A stretch of DNA of 64,000 nt from Patiriisocius sp047730165 (GTDB lineage: Bacteria > Bacteroidota > Bacteroidia > Flavobacteriales > Flavobacteriaceae): positions 2,232,001-2,296,000 of the forward strand of contig NZ_CP159834.1 in the NCBI RefSeq assembly GCF_047730165.1. The letters are read 5' to 3'. This document shows, piece by piece, positions 57,217 through 64,000 of the stretch (positions are counted from its first letter, which is position 1; each line of letters starts with the position of its first letter). A program made the position numbers and the translations under genes. A model generated the notes under the pieces. It saw nothing but the letters and a program-made list of their open reading frames with translations. It was not told the origin of the DNA and did no database searches.

Positions 57217-58530
57217 ATGTATAATCAATTAGAGAAAGGAAGTAAAAAATTATTAAATGCTTGGGCCTTTTATGACTGGGCAAATTCTGTTTATAGCCTT
57301 GTGATTGCCTCTGCAGTTTTTCCTATCTTTTATGGAGCACTTTTTAAGGAAGCCGGAGTAGAGACGGTAGAAGTTTTTGGTGGGGCAATACGAAGTACCC
57401 CGCTCATAAGTTATACCACTGCAGCCGCATTCTTACTAGTGGCTATCCTATCGCCTTTTCTATCTGGTATAGCAGATTATGTGGGGAACAAGAAAAACTT
57501 TATGAAGTTTTTCTGTTATTTAGGGGCGCTTTCTTGCATCGGACTTTACTTTTTTGACCTCGAATATATTCATACTAGTTTGTTATTTTACTTTTTTGGA
57601 CTCGTTGGTTTCTGGGGGAGTTTAGTATTTTATAATTCATATTTGCCAGATGTAGCGCATAAAGACCAGCAAGATAGCATCAGTGCAAAAGGGTATTCTT
57701 TAGGGTATATAGGGAGTGTGATTTTGCTAATCTTCAATTTATGTATGGTAATGTATCCTCAACTTTTTGGATTAGGAGAGGGAGGAGATGCAAGTATGCT
57801 AGCGATGAAGATTTCTTTTTTAACCGTAGGAATCTGGTGGATCGCTTTCAGTCAATATTCTTTTTATCACCTCCCAAAAGGGAATAAAAACAGTGAAAAA
57901 ATTTCTAAGCAAGTACTTTTTAATGGCTTTAAAGAACTCAGAACGGTGTATCATAGCTTAACAGGAAACCTAAGGCTCAAACGATATCTACTTGCATTTT
58001 TTGTTTATAGCATGGCGGTGCAGACCGTGATGTTGGTTGCTACTTATTTTGGCGAACAAGAAATAGCATGGGCCGGAGATGATGCAAAAACGCTAGGTTT
58101 AATTGGGAGTATTCTTCTTATTCAAATAGTAGCGGTCTTGGGTGCATTTTTAACTTCACGTAGTTCTCATCGCTTCGGAAATATTAATACCTTAATAGTC
58201 ATTAATGTCATATGGGTCGTGATCTGTGTTGTAGCTTTCTTTATTACAGAACCAATTCAATTTTATGCAACCGCAGGTTTTGTAGGGCTAGTGATGGGTG
58301 GAATTCAATCCTTATCTCGTTCTACATATTCAAAATTTTTGCCAGAAACAAAGGACACCACATCGTATTTTAGTTTTTATGATGTTGCTGAAAAAATAGG
58401 GATTGTTATAGGAATGCTACTATATGGCTTTATTGACCAGATAACAGGATCGATGCGAAACTCTATATTGTTTTTAGTGATTTTCTTTATAGCTGGAGTA
58501 GTTTTACTTCTACGAGTACCGAAAAAATAA
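57217..58530 (+). CDS. MFS transporter, UMF1 (Atg22-like) family
   Basis: 437 residues with about 12 membrane segments. The N-terminus NAWAFYDWANSVYSLVIASAV (13-33) is the signature of the UMF1/Atg22-like group, and GGIQSLSRSTYSKFLPET is the loop motif in the second half. Substrates are unknown; eukaryotic Atg22 exports amino acids from vacuoles. Single gene with no terminator of its own recognised. Confidence 0.88.
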   Translation: MYNQLEKGSKKLLNAWAFYDWANSVYSLVIASAVFPIFYGALFKEAGVETVEVFGGAIRSTPLISYTTAAAFLLVAILSPFLSGIADYVGNKKNFMKFFCYLGALSCIGLYFFDLEYIHTSLLFYFFGLVGFWGSLVFYNSYLPDVAHKDQQDSISAKGYSLGYIGSVILLIFNLCMVMYPQLFGLGEGGDASMLAMKISFLTVGIWWIAFSQYSFYHLPKGNKNSEKISKQVLFNGFKELRTVYHSLTGNLRLKRYLLAFFVYSMAVQTVMLVATYFGEQEIAWAGDDAKTLGLIGSILLIQIVAVLGAFLTSRSSHRFGNINTLIVINVIWVVICVVAFFITEPIQFYATAGFVGLVMGGIQSLSRSTYSKFLPETKDTTSYFSFYDVAEKIGIVIGMLLYGFIDQITGSMRNSILFLVIFFIAGVVLLLRVPKK

Positions 58531-58591
58531 GGGCTTTTAGGCAATTTTTTGGTATTTTTACGTTTAATAAAAAAACTTAACCGCGCATTCT

Positions 58592-60058
58592 ATGAAAATA
58601 TTTACATCCATAAGATGGATGATGATCCCAATGATTGTCCTTCTTTTTACTTCCTGTGATAACGAACCTATTGATCCTAACTTTCCTGATATTATGGAAG
58701 ATGTGATTTTAGAACCAGGTTCCTTTGTTGCGACTATTAACACTACTTCCTCTTTTAATGCGGGCGCATCTACTGCTGTACTTGATACCGACGGTTTATT
58801 AGTGATCTCTGGAGCCAACCAAGGCACGGGCGAATTACTTTTTCTGTCTGTTGAAAATGCCGAAGTAGGTTCGTTTAGTTTAAACGCTAGTGATAATACA
58901 TTAAATGCTGCTGTGTATATTCTTTTAGAAGAAGCAGCTAACCCATATACAACTGCGACAGCTATAGGAGGTTCTGGATCCATGATGATTACAGAACTAG
59001 ATATGACCGCACAAGTAGTGAGTGGTACTTTTAGTTTTTTAGGGAAAAGAATTATGCAAGATGCTAATGGGAACCCTGTTACAGATAGTGCCGGAAACCC
59101 AGTAATAGAAACATTTACCGTTACTGACGGCGCATACCTTCAAATTCCTTTCACAATAGAAGATGCTGGTACAGGTGGTACAGATGATGACCCAGATCCA
59201 GACGATGATACGACCGTGAGTAATTCTTTTGAGGCAGATATAGATGCAGAAGGAGATGACAATGATGGACAATTTACCGGTGATTCAATTCTTTCAGAAC
59301 TCGCAACAGTGGGGGGCATTCAAGTTGTACGTATTTTAGCGCTTAATAATAATGGAGCATCTATTAGAATCGATATACCTGAAAATTTAGGATTGGGAAC
59401 CTACGATATGGTGAACCTTTCAAATGGAACGGAATTGATTGCACTATATAACGATGGACAAGGAACAGCAAACCTAACTTCAAATCCTGGCACTATAACG
59501 ATTACAGATTTTAGTAAAGCAACAGGAAGAATTGTAGCGACTTTTTCATTCACAGGAACCGATCCATTGAACAATAAAACAAATGTCGTGGAAGCAACGA
59601 ACGGTGCATTTACAATTTACTATATGCCAAACATAGAAAATGTACCAGATCCATTTGCAGCAACAGTAAATGATGTCATTTTAGTGCCTACATTAGTGGA
59701 GAACGGTGTCTTTTTATTTGCAGGATCTGATGTAGAGGTTGTCACTTTTACTGGAGCAGATGATTTACAGAGTATAACGGTTACATTTCCAAGAAATATT
59801 ACAACAGGAACGTATACAATGGTTCCAGAACAAATAGACGGAAGTGAAGTAATTGGATTTTATACGCCAGATACGACTGTTTTAGTACCACAAGTATTTA
59901 CCTCGACAACTGGAACTTTTACTGTTAATAGTTATGATACTATTACCGATAATATAGAAGGGACATTCAGTTTCTCTGCTATAGACCCAACAGAGCAAGA
60001 CCCTGCGGTTTTTGAAATAACAGAAGGTACGTTCTTCTTCACTATTGAAGATGAGTAA
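58592..60058 (+). CDS. Lipoprotein with three repeated beta modules (DUF6252-like)
   Basis: 488 residues, lipobox LFTSC (Cys 22). Three modules of about 130-150 residues (about 40-200, 210-345, 350-488) each begin with an F.A.I/V strand (SFVATIN, SFEADID, PFAATVN), contain a YDM/YTM turn and end with a (G)TFSF strand followed by an aromatic exit (GAYLQIPF, GAFTIYY, GTFFFTI). A linker of Asp-rich sequence (TDDDPDPDDDT) joins the first two. It resembles flavobacterial DUF6252 lipoproteins. Function unknown. Confidence 0.75.
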   Translation: MKIFTSIRWMMIPMIVLLFTSCDNEPIDPNFPDIMEDVILEPGSFVATINTTSSFNAGASTAVLDTDGLLVISGANQGTGELLFLSVENAEVGSFSLNASDNTLNAAVYILLEEAANPYTTATAIGGSGSMMITELDMTAQVVSGTFSFLGKRIMQDANGNPVTDSAGNPVIETFTVTDGAYLQIPFTIEDAGTGGTDDDPDPDDDTTVSNSFEADIDAEGDDNDGQFTGDSILSELATVGGIQVVRILALNNNGASIRIDIPENLGLGTYDMVNLSNGTELIALYNDGQGTANLTSNPGTITITDFSKATGRIVATFSFTGTDPLNNKTNVVEATNGAFTIYYMPNIENVPDPFAATVNDVILVPTLVENGVFLFAGSDVEVVTFTGADDLQSITVTFPRNITTGTYTMVPEQIDGSEVIGFYTPDTTVLVPQVFTSTTGTFTVNSYDTITDNIEGTFSFSAIDPTEQDPAVFEITEGTFFFTIEDE

Positions 60059-60106
60059 AAAAACCCTGCTTCTTGGTTGACAGGAAGGAAAAAAAATTAT
60101 ATTAAT

Positions 60107-60140
60107 AAAAAAATGCCACGATTTCTCGCGGCATTTTTTT
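60107..60140. terminator. Terminator between convergent lipoprotein and GIN genes
   Basis: AAAAAAATGCC / GGCATTTTTTT (11 bp, extended by CACG/CGCG with one mismatch). A-run and T-run on both sides allow bidirectional use. Confidence 0.85.
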
Positions 60141-60157
60141 ATTCTTAAAGTGTATTC

Positions 60158-60889
60158 TTAGTTCGCATCAATATCACCGGAGCCGCTTATCTTAGTGTCT
60201 ACTTTATCAGGGTTACCGCTATATGAGATATCACCAGACCCATTTACTCGGGCTTTAATACTCTTTTTAGCATTCACTTGTAAATCTCCAGATCCTGCAA
60301 CGAAAGCCTCTGTATATTGAGCGTCAAGAGCGCGTGCATCAAGATCTCCACTACCACTTACTTTAGCCTTAAAGTTGGTGGCTTTACCTTGTAGCCGAAT
60401 ATCGCCACTTCCACTTAAATTACCGTCCAGATTTTCTGCTTCGATAGTAAGATCCATATCTCCAGAACCCGTAACCGAAATATCCATTTGACTTGCTTTT
60501 ATGGTTGCTTTACTGCTCACATAACCAGAGCCTACTAAAGAGATGTTATCGAGATCCATAAAGGGCACTTGTATATTGATTCCTTTTTTGGTACGCAACC
60601 ATCCTTTCTTTGTCAATGAGATGGAAAGTTTACCACCGCTCGATGTGATGTCTACATATTCTTGTAGATTTTCATCCGTAGTCACTTTTATAGCACCTTC
60701 TGTCCCATTTACCAGGGTAACATTCATAGACCCTACTGCATTAATTTCGTCGTAATCTGCCACTTTAACTGTCTCTGTAGTTACATTACCATTGCCTTTT
60801 ATCCCTTTGTTATTCCAGGATTGGGCACAGGATGATAATGTAATTAATGCTAGCGCTAGTAGCGTCGCAATTTTTGATACTGTTTTCAT
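60158..60889 (-). CDS. Head-GIN domain lipoprotein-like protein with GSGD ladder
   Basis: 243 residues from the ATG at 60889 (a TTG 12 codons earlier is possible). Signal region with LSSC suggests a lipoprotein. Six or seven copies of xGSGDhxh (for example VTGSGDMDL, LSGSGDIRL, VSGSGDLDA, VAGSGDLQV, VNGSGDISY, ISGSGDIDA) spaced about 20 residues form a right-handed beta-solenoid, as in the PF10988 head-GIN (DUF2807) family. Function unknown. Last gene of the sigma-factor operon. Confidence 0.85.
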   Translation of the reverse strand: MKTVSKIATLLALALITLSSCAQSWNNKGIKGNGNVTTETVKVADYDEINAVGSMNVTLVNGTEGAIKVTTDENLQEYVDITSSGGKLSISLTKKGWLRTKKGINIQVPFMDLDNISLVGSGYVSSKATIKASQMDISVTGSGDMDLTIEAENLDGNLSGSGDIRLQGKATNFKAKVSGSGDLDARALDAQYTEAFVAGSGDLQVNAKKSIKARVNGSGDISYSGNPDKVDTKISGSGDIDAN

Positions 60890-60914
60890 GAGTTTCTGTT
60901 TTAATTTATTGGGT

Positions 60915-62003
60915 TTAGTTTTCAAAGAAAGTCACACCACCATATTCTGATGATATGTTTATAGTGTTCCCACTATTCTTTTTGTTGTGATAGCCTTCAT
61001 ATCTTTTTTCTGTAGAATCACTTTGAGATTTTGTTATCTCTACAGAATCAGACCCTTTAAAGCCAGCGTAGTCAAGGTTTATTACAAAGTCGAAAGCAAA
61101 ATCACTTGCGAACCCTACTTTTACTCCTGTATAATCAGAGTTAATAATAACTTCTTTTACTCCATTTGTTAATCGTTCTACATATATAGAACCGTAATCT
61201 GTATTTAAGTTGAGATCACCACTTACAGTTCCTATTTTGTTAGAGATATAATCTCCACGACCTATTATTTTTCCCGCCTTGCCTACTTGTACTTTTCCGT
61301 AGTCACAATTATAGTTAAGATATGCCACTTCGCCTATTTCAGAACGCGAGTAGTCCGCGTTGAGTTCTAATCGACCTACCTTATCAAGTGTGAATCCAGA
61401 ATAGTCTGCCACGATTTTTCCGCTTTTCATATATGCAATGGTAGACTTGTCAGTATAATCAAAGTTAAGGTAATTATTATCTGCCATAAGCTCTCCTATA
61501 ATGAGTTGCCCATAATCACAATTGATGCGCGCATTTCCTTCGAGTCTATTGATACGAATACTCCCGTAATCATTATCAAGATCTACAGAGTTGGTAACGG
61601 GTATCTTAACTGTATAATTGATTTCCATAGATACGTTATCGTTATCGCCAAACCAGCTACTCCATAAAGATTTATTGTCATCGTTAAATCTAGTCACCGC
61701 TTTTACTAGGCTACTATTTACAGTAAAATCAATTTTTATTTCTCTTAACTTCTCTTGTGCTTTACTTTCACTGCTTGCGTTGGTAATAATAGTAATGTCT
61801 ATTACCGTTCTGTTTTCGTCCCAAGTTACAATGTCTATACTACCGTAGCTGTTGTTTATTTCTAAACCAGCACTCGGGTTTACATCATATTCTTTGTGGA
61901 TCTTCTTTTCAGCTTTATATTTTCCTTTTGGTTCATGATTCGTGGCTATCGCCATAAAGGGGAGGAAGAAGGCAATTATTAAGGTGTTATAATAAGTTCT
62001 CAT
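60915..62003 (-). CDS. DUF4097-like protein with DY-repeat solenoid
   Basis: 362 residues, signal peptide 1-20. From residue 45 on, about twelve repeats of xDYxxxx (NSYGSIDI, NDYGSIRI, CDYGQLII, ADYSGFTL, ADYSRSEI, CDYGKVQV, TDYGSIYV, SDYTGVKV, LDYAGFKG) follow each other at 18-25 residues and should stack into a solenoid like that of head-GIN/DUF4097 proteins. Two-cysteine repeats (CDYG) sit side by side. It is exported; the role is unknown. Its start overlaps the upstream membrane protein gene by 17 bases. Confidence 0.75.
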   Translation of the reverse strand: MRTYYNTLIIAFFLPFMAIATNHEPKGKYKAEKKIHKEYDVNPSAGLEINNSYGSIDIVTWDENRTVIDITIITNASSESKAQEKLREIKIDFTVNSSLVKAVTRFNDDNKSLWSSWFGDNDNVSMEINYTVKIPVTNSVDLDNDYGSIRINRLEGNARINCDYGQLIIGELMADNNYLNFDYTDKSTIAYMKSGKIVADYSGFTLDKVGRLELNADYSRSEIGEVAYLNYNCDYGKVQVGKAGKIIGRGDYISNKIGTVSGDLNLNTDYGSIYVERLTNGVKEVIINSDYTGVKVGFASDFAFDFVINLDYAGFKGSDSVEITKSQSDSTEKRYEGYHNKKNSGNTINISSEYGGVTFFEN

Positions 62004-62538
62004 CGCTATCGTATTTTAGGTTCTTTAATTCATCTATTTGTGACGCAACTTCCTTGAGTAAATCTATTCTACTCTGGAAATTGGTAATCATCGCGTAAAT
62101 TACGCGCTTGTCTTGACCACTTTTCTTTAGGTCCATTTTCAATGATTGATATTCTGTTTCTAGTATGGTTAGTTGGGTGATAGCATCATCTACAAGTCTT
62201 TTGGTCTCTGGAGTCTGTAAATTCTGTATTGTTTCTAATTCGTGGTTAATTGCATTAGTAAAAAATGATTGGGTTTGTTGCATTTCTGGCGAGACACTTG
62301 CTAGATCAGATTCCTGTGGTTCTGCTTGTATAAAAAACAAACTAAAGCCTAGTAATAAAATAACAGAAGCCGCAATAGATAATGGTCTCCAAGAAAATTT
62401 ACTTTTCTTTTTCTCCAGCGCAGCAGTACGCTGCTGCAGTCTATCTGTAAATCTGTTTTTATGTCCATCTGCACGCACCTGTGTTTCTAACTCATCTTTG
62501 AGTCTCGCAAACATATCTTTCATTCCGTCATTGCTCAT
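61987..62538 (-). CDS. Membrane protein, probable anti-sigma factor
   Basis: 183 residues: cytosolic N-terminus (1-50), one membrane segment (51-70), outside part with coiled-coil character. The start overlaps the sigma factor stop by four bases (ATGA), the usual arrangement of an ECF sigma factor and its membrane-bound partner. No zinc-anti-sigma motif (HxxxCxxC) is seen in the N-terminus, so the role as anti-sigma factor rests on position and topology. Function is inferred. Confidence 0.7.
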   Translation of the reverse strand: MSNDGMKDMFARLKDELETQVRADGHKNRFTDRLQQRTAALEKKKSKFSWRPLSIAASVILLLGFSLFFIQAEPQESDLASVSPEMQQTQSFFTNAINHELETIQNLQTPETKRLVDDAITQLTILETEYQSLKMDLKKSGQDKRVIYAMITNFQSRIDLLKEVASQIDELKNLKYDSDENLL

Positions 62539-63098
62539 AATTGGTCTATTTTAAATCTTAAACTATCTTTTGCTCGCGAGAGTAAGGTTCTCGCATTTCC
62601 ATAACTAACTTGCATAATTTCGCTTATTTCTTTGTGGTCATATCCTTCCATATAATGCAGGGTAATCACTTGTCTGTACTTTTCGTTAATCTGATCTAAT
62701 GCTATCATTAACTGCGCAGCCTCGACGTTCTTGTAATCTGCTTCAGAAATTCCTTCATAGGATACTTCTGTCGCTTCATCTTCTATTGTTATCCCTTCGT
62801 CATCATCAACAGAAACAAACCGCAAAGACTTTTTATACTGGGCAATACTATTGTTCACGACTATTCTTTTTAACCAAGCCCCAAAAGTTGCCGTCCCGTT
62901 AAAACTATCTATTTTGTCAAAAGCCGCAATAAATGATTCTTGCATTACATCTTCTGCCTCTGCTGTGTTCTTAACAATTCGTGCTGCAATAGTATACATC
63001 GCTTTGTTGTACCTATTATAAATCTCTAATTGCGCAAGCTGGTTCTCCTTTTTACACAATGAGACAAGTATCGATATGTCAGTCGTGGTTAGTGACAA
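62535..63098 (-). CDS. ECF-type RNA polymerase sigma factor
   Basis: 187 residues. Sigma region 2 (about 25-90) with YTIAARIVKNTAEAEDVMQESFIAAF (part of it) and region 4 (about 125-180) with HYMEGYDHKEISEIMQVSY as helix-turn-helix. The linker is acidic (DDDEGITIEDE). It directs transcription of an unknown regulon in response to an envelope signal via the membrane protein next to it. First gene of a four-gene run. Confidence 0.9.
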   Translation of the reverse strand: MSLTTTDISILVSLCKKENQLAQLEIYNRYNKAMYTIAARIVKNTAEAEDVMQESFIAAFDKIDSFNGTATFGAWLKRIVVNNSIAQYKKSLRFVSVDDDEGITIEDEATEVSYEGISEADYKNVEAAQLMIALDQINEKYRQVITLHYMEGYDHKEISEIMQVSYGNARTLLSRAKDSLRFKIDQL

Positions 63099-63600
63099 TT
63101 TATTTGGTGGTTGTTTATTAAGAGATAAAGGTAATTATGGATTGTTACACTTTTTATCAAATTTTATAAATAAATGTAGTTCTTTTTCGTCGGGCAGCAT
63201 TTCTAGCGTTTTAAAGTACTTTCTTATTTCTGAAATTTTAAATTTTGAAGATTTGTTCTTGCTTTGAACTTTTAGTTATTTGAGTGCCTAACGGAACCAA
63301 AGTTCTTCATACCTAGCGAAGCTAATAGTTCCGCTTTTCTGAATAGGAAGGGTCGCTAAGCGAAACATCTTAATTACTCCTTACACTTAAGAAAACCAAA
63401 AATTCCAAATCATTACCCGATGGCAATAGGGACTAAAATCTAATTATCTATTCAACTCCCTTGGCATAACAATTGAATTATAGACATAGTAGATCAGCTA
63501 ATGCTAGATACTTCAAGGTTTTAGCATTTCAGAAGTAAAAAAACTTAAAAAAAAAAGGCCTTGTGTCAACATTTATGACACAATGTCGTTAAACATATAT
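63099..63600. promoter_or_regulatory. Divergent intergenic region with an inverted repeat before lon
   Basis: TTGTGTCA (63561-63568) and TGACACAA (63576-63583) form a perfect 8-bp inverted repeat with a 7-base centre, ending 17 bases before the lon ATG. It may be an operator or a leader hairpin. Elsewhere a 48-codon open stretch on the minus strand (about 63139-63282) lacks a usable start codon. No other gene is seen. Confidence 0.45.
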
Positions 63601-64000
63601 ATGTCAAAATCAAAATTATTATCCATAGACAGCATGTCACTGCAAGATTTGCGAGATGAAGCGGAATTAATACCATTGATGAGCGCCGAAGATGAAGATG
63701 AAATGCAACGTGAAAAATTACCGGAAACATTGCCGATACTTCCATTGCGGAATACGGTGTTATTTCCTGGTGTAGTGGTGCCAATTACTGCTGGCCGCGA
63801 TACCTCTATAAAACTGATTAATGAAACCAACAAAGGCAATAAAGTTATAGGTGTTGTTTCGCAAAAAGACGAAAATAAAGAGAACCCTGGGATTGAAGAT
63901 ATAAATACCATTGGTACCGTTGCTCGTATTTTACGTGTCTTAAAAATGCCTGACGGAAATACTACGGTCATCATTCAAGGTAAAAAACGTTTTGAGGTGG
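63601..64000 (+). CDS. lon: Lon protease, N-terminal part (runs off the window)
   Basis: Starts at ATG 63601 (MSKSKLLSIDSMSLQDLRDE) and continues to the edge, 133 codons. LPILPLRNTVLFPGVVVPIT (about 42-61) is the standard Lon N-domain opening, followed by GRDTSIKLI and VARILRVLKMPDGNTTVIIQ. Lon is the ATP-dependent cytosolic protease for damaged and regulatory proteins. The ATPase and protease domains lie beyond the window. A shorter start at Met 12 is possible. A perfect inverted repeat is in its leader. Confidence 0.95.
   Translation, partial: MSKSKLLSIDSMSLQDLRDEAELIPLMSAEDEDEMQREKLPETLPILPLRNTVLFPGVVVPITAGRDTSIKLINETNKGNKVIGVVSQKDENKENPGIEDINTIGTVARILRVLKMPDGNTTVIIQGKKRFEV

Noticed and set aside
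63139..63282. 48-codon open stretch on the minus strand before the sigma factor
   Set aside because: No ATG/GTG/TTG at a plausible place and no recognised family.

Overview
The window looks like a chromosome segment of a marine-type Flavobacteriaceae (Bacteroidota). The evidence is several secreted proteins with type IX secretion (T9SS) C-terminal sorting tails, flavobacterial families (DUF4294, DUF6048/DUF6452-like, CCC-motif/DUF2752, choice-of-anchor B, head-GIN), promoters of the Bacteroidota TTG/TAnnTTTG type, and a 16S-Ile-Ala-23S-5S operon ending in the Bacteroidota 3' sequence. I cannot name the genus from sequence alone.

Layout. 1-9.2 kb: envelope and secretion genes on the minus strand. 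These are an M1-like peptidase that has lost its zinc motif (partial), a frameshifted T9SS nuclease, a LOG-family enzyme, an overlapping MBOAT / SGNH-like / PagL-like trio that probably modifies an envelope glycan or lipid, and a lipoprotein. 9.3-11.2 kb: M42 peptidase and DUF4294 protein. 11.3-17.9 kb: a complete rRNA operon with two tandem promoters, a tRNA 3'-half relic in the leader, a 20-bp repeat before both large rRNAs, and four successive terminator hairpins, each preceded by a copy of the 5S 3' end. 18.2-20.9 kb: an AT-rich accessory island with a JmjC-like cupin and two convergent sulfotransferases. 20.9-22.8 kb: a gene graveyard (a decayed CRTAC/VCBS lipoprotein and a relic of a T9SS gene tail plus terminator). 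22.8-27.6 kb: a 1575-residue T9SS mosaic surface protein.

28-41 kb is mostly core: ZIP transporter, methyltransferases, TrhA, RlmD with two small envelope proteins, ornithine aminotransferase, CCC/DUF2752 membrane proteins, a second T9SS protein, an Smr protein, a TSP3-type lipoprotein, a cysteine desulfurase and a decayed GNAT gene. 41-53 kb: choice-of-anchor B protein, TonB-dependent receptor with M23 peptidase, a coiled-coil protein with ZapA, a 6S RNA, RNase Y, XerD, a broken and an intact small porin, and AroQ. 53-64 kb: dihydrolipoyl dehydrogenase, a cytosolic plus an exported MsrB with a small lipoprotein, an M48 lipoprotein peptidase, an MFS transporter, a three-module lipoprotein, an ECF sigma factor operon (sigma, membrane partner, DY-ladder protein, GSGD-ladder protein), and the start of Lon with an inverted repeat in its leader.

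No CRISPR array, intact transposase, prophage or recognised defence system was seen. The least ordinary features are the repeated 5S-end/terminator array behind the rRNA operon, the MBOAT-SGNH-PagL gene overlap, the sigma-factor operon whose outputs are two solenoid-like ladder proteins, and the catalytically dead M1 homologue.
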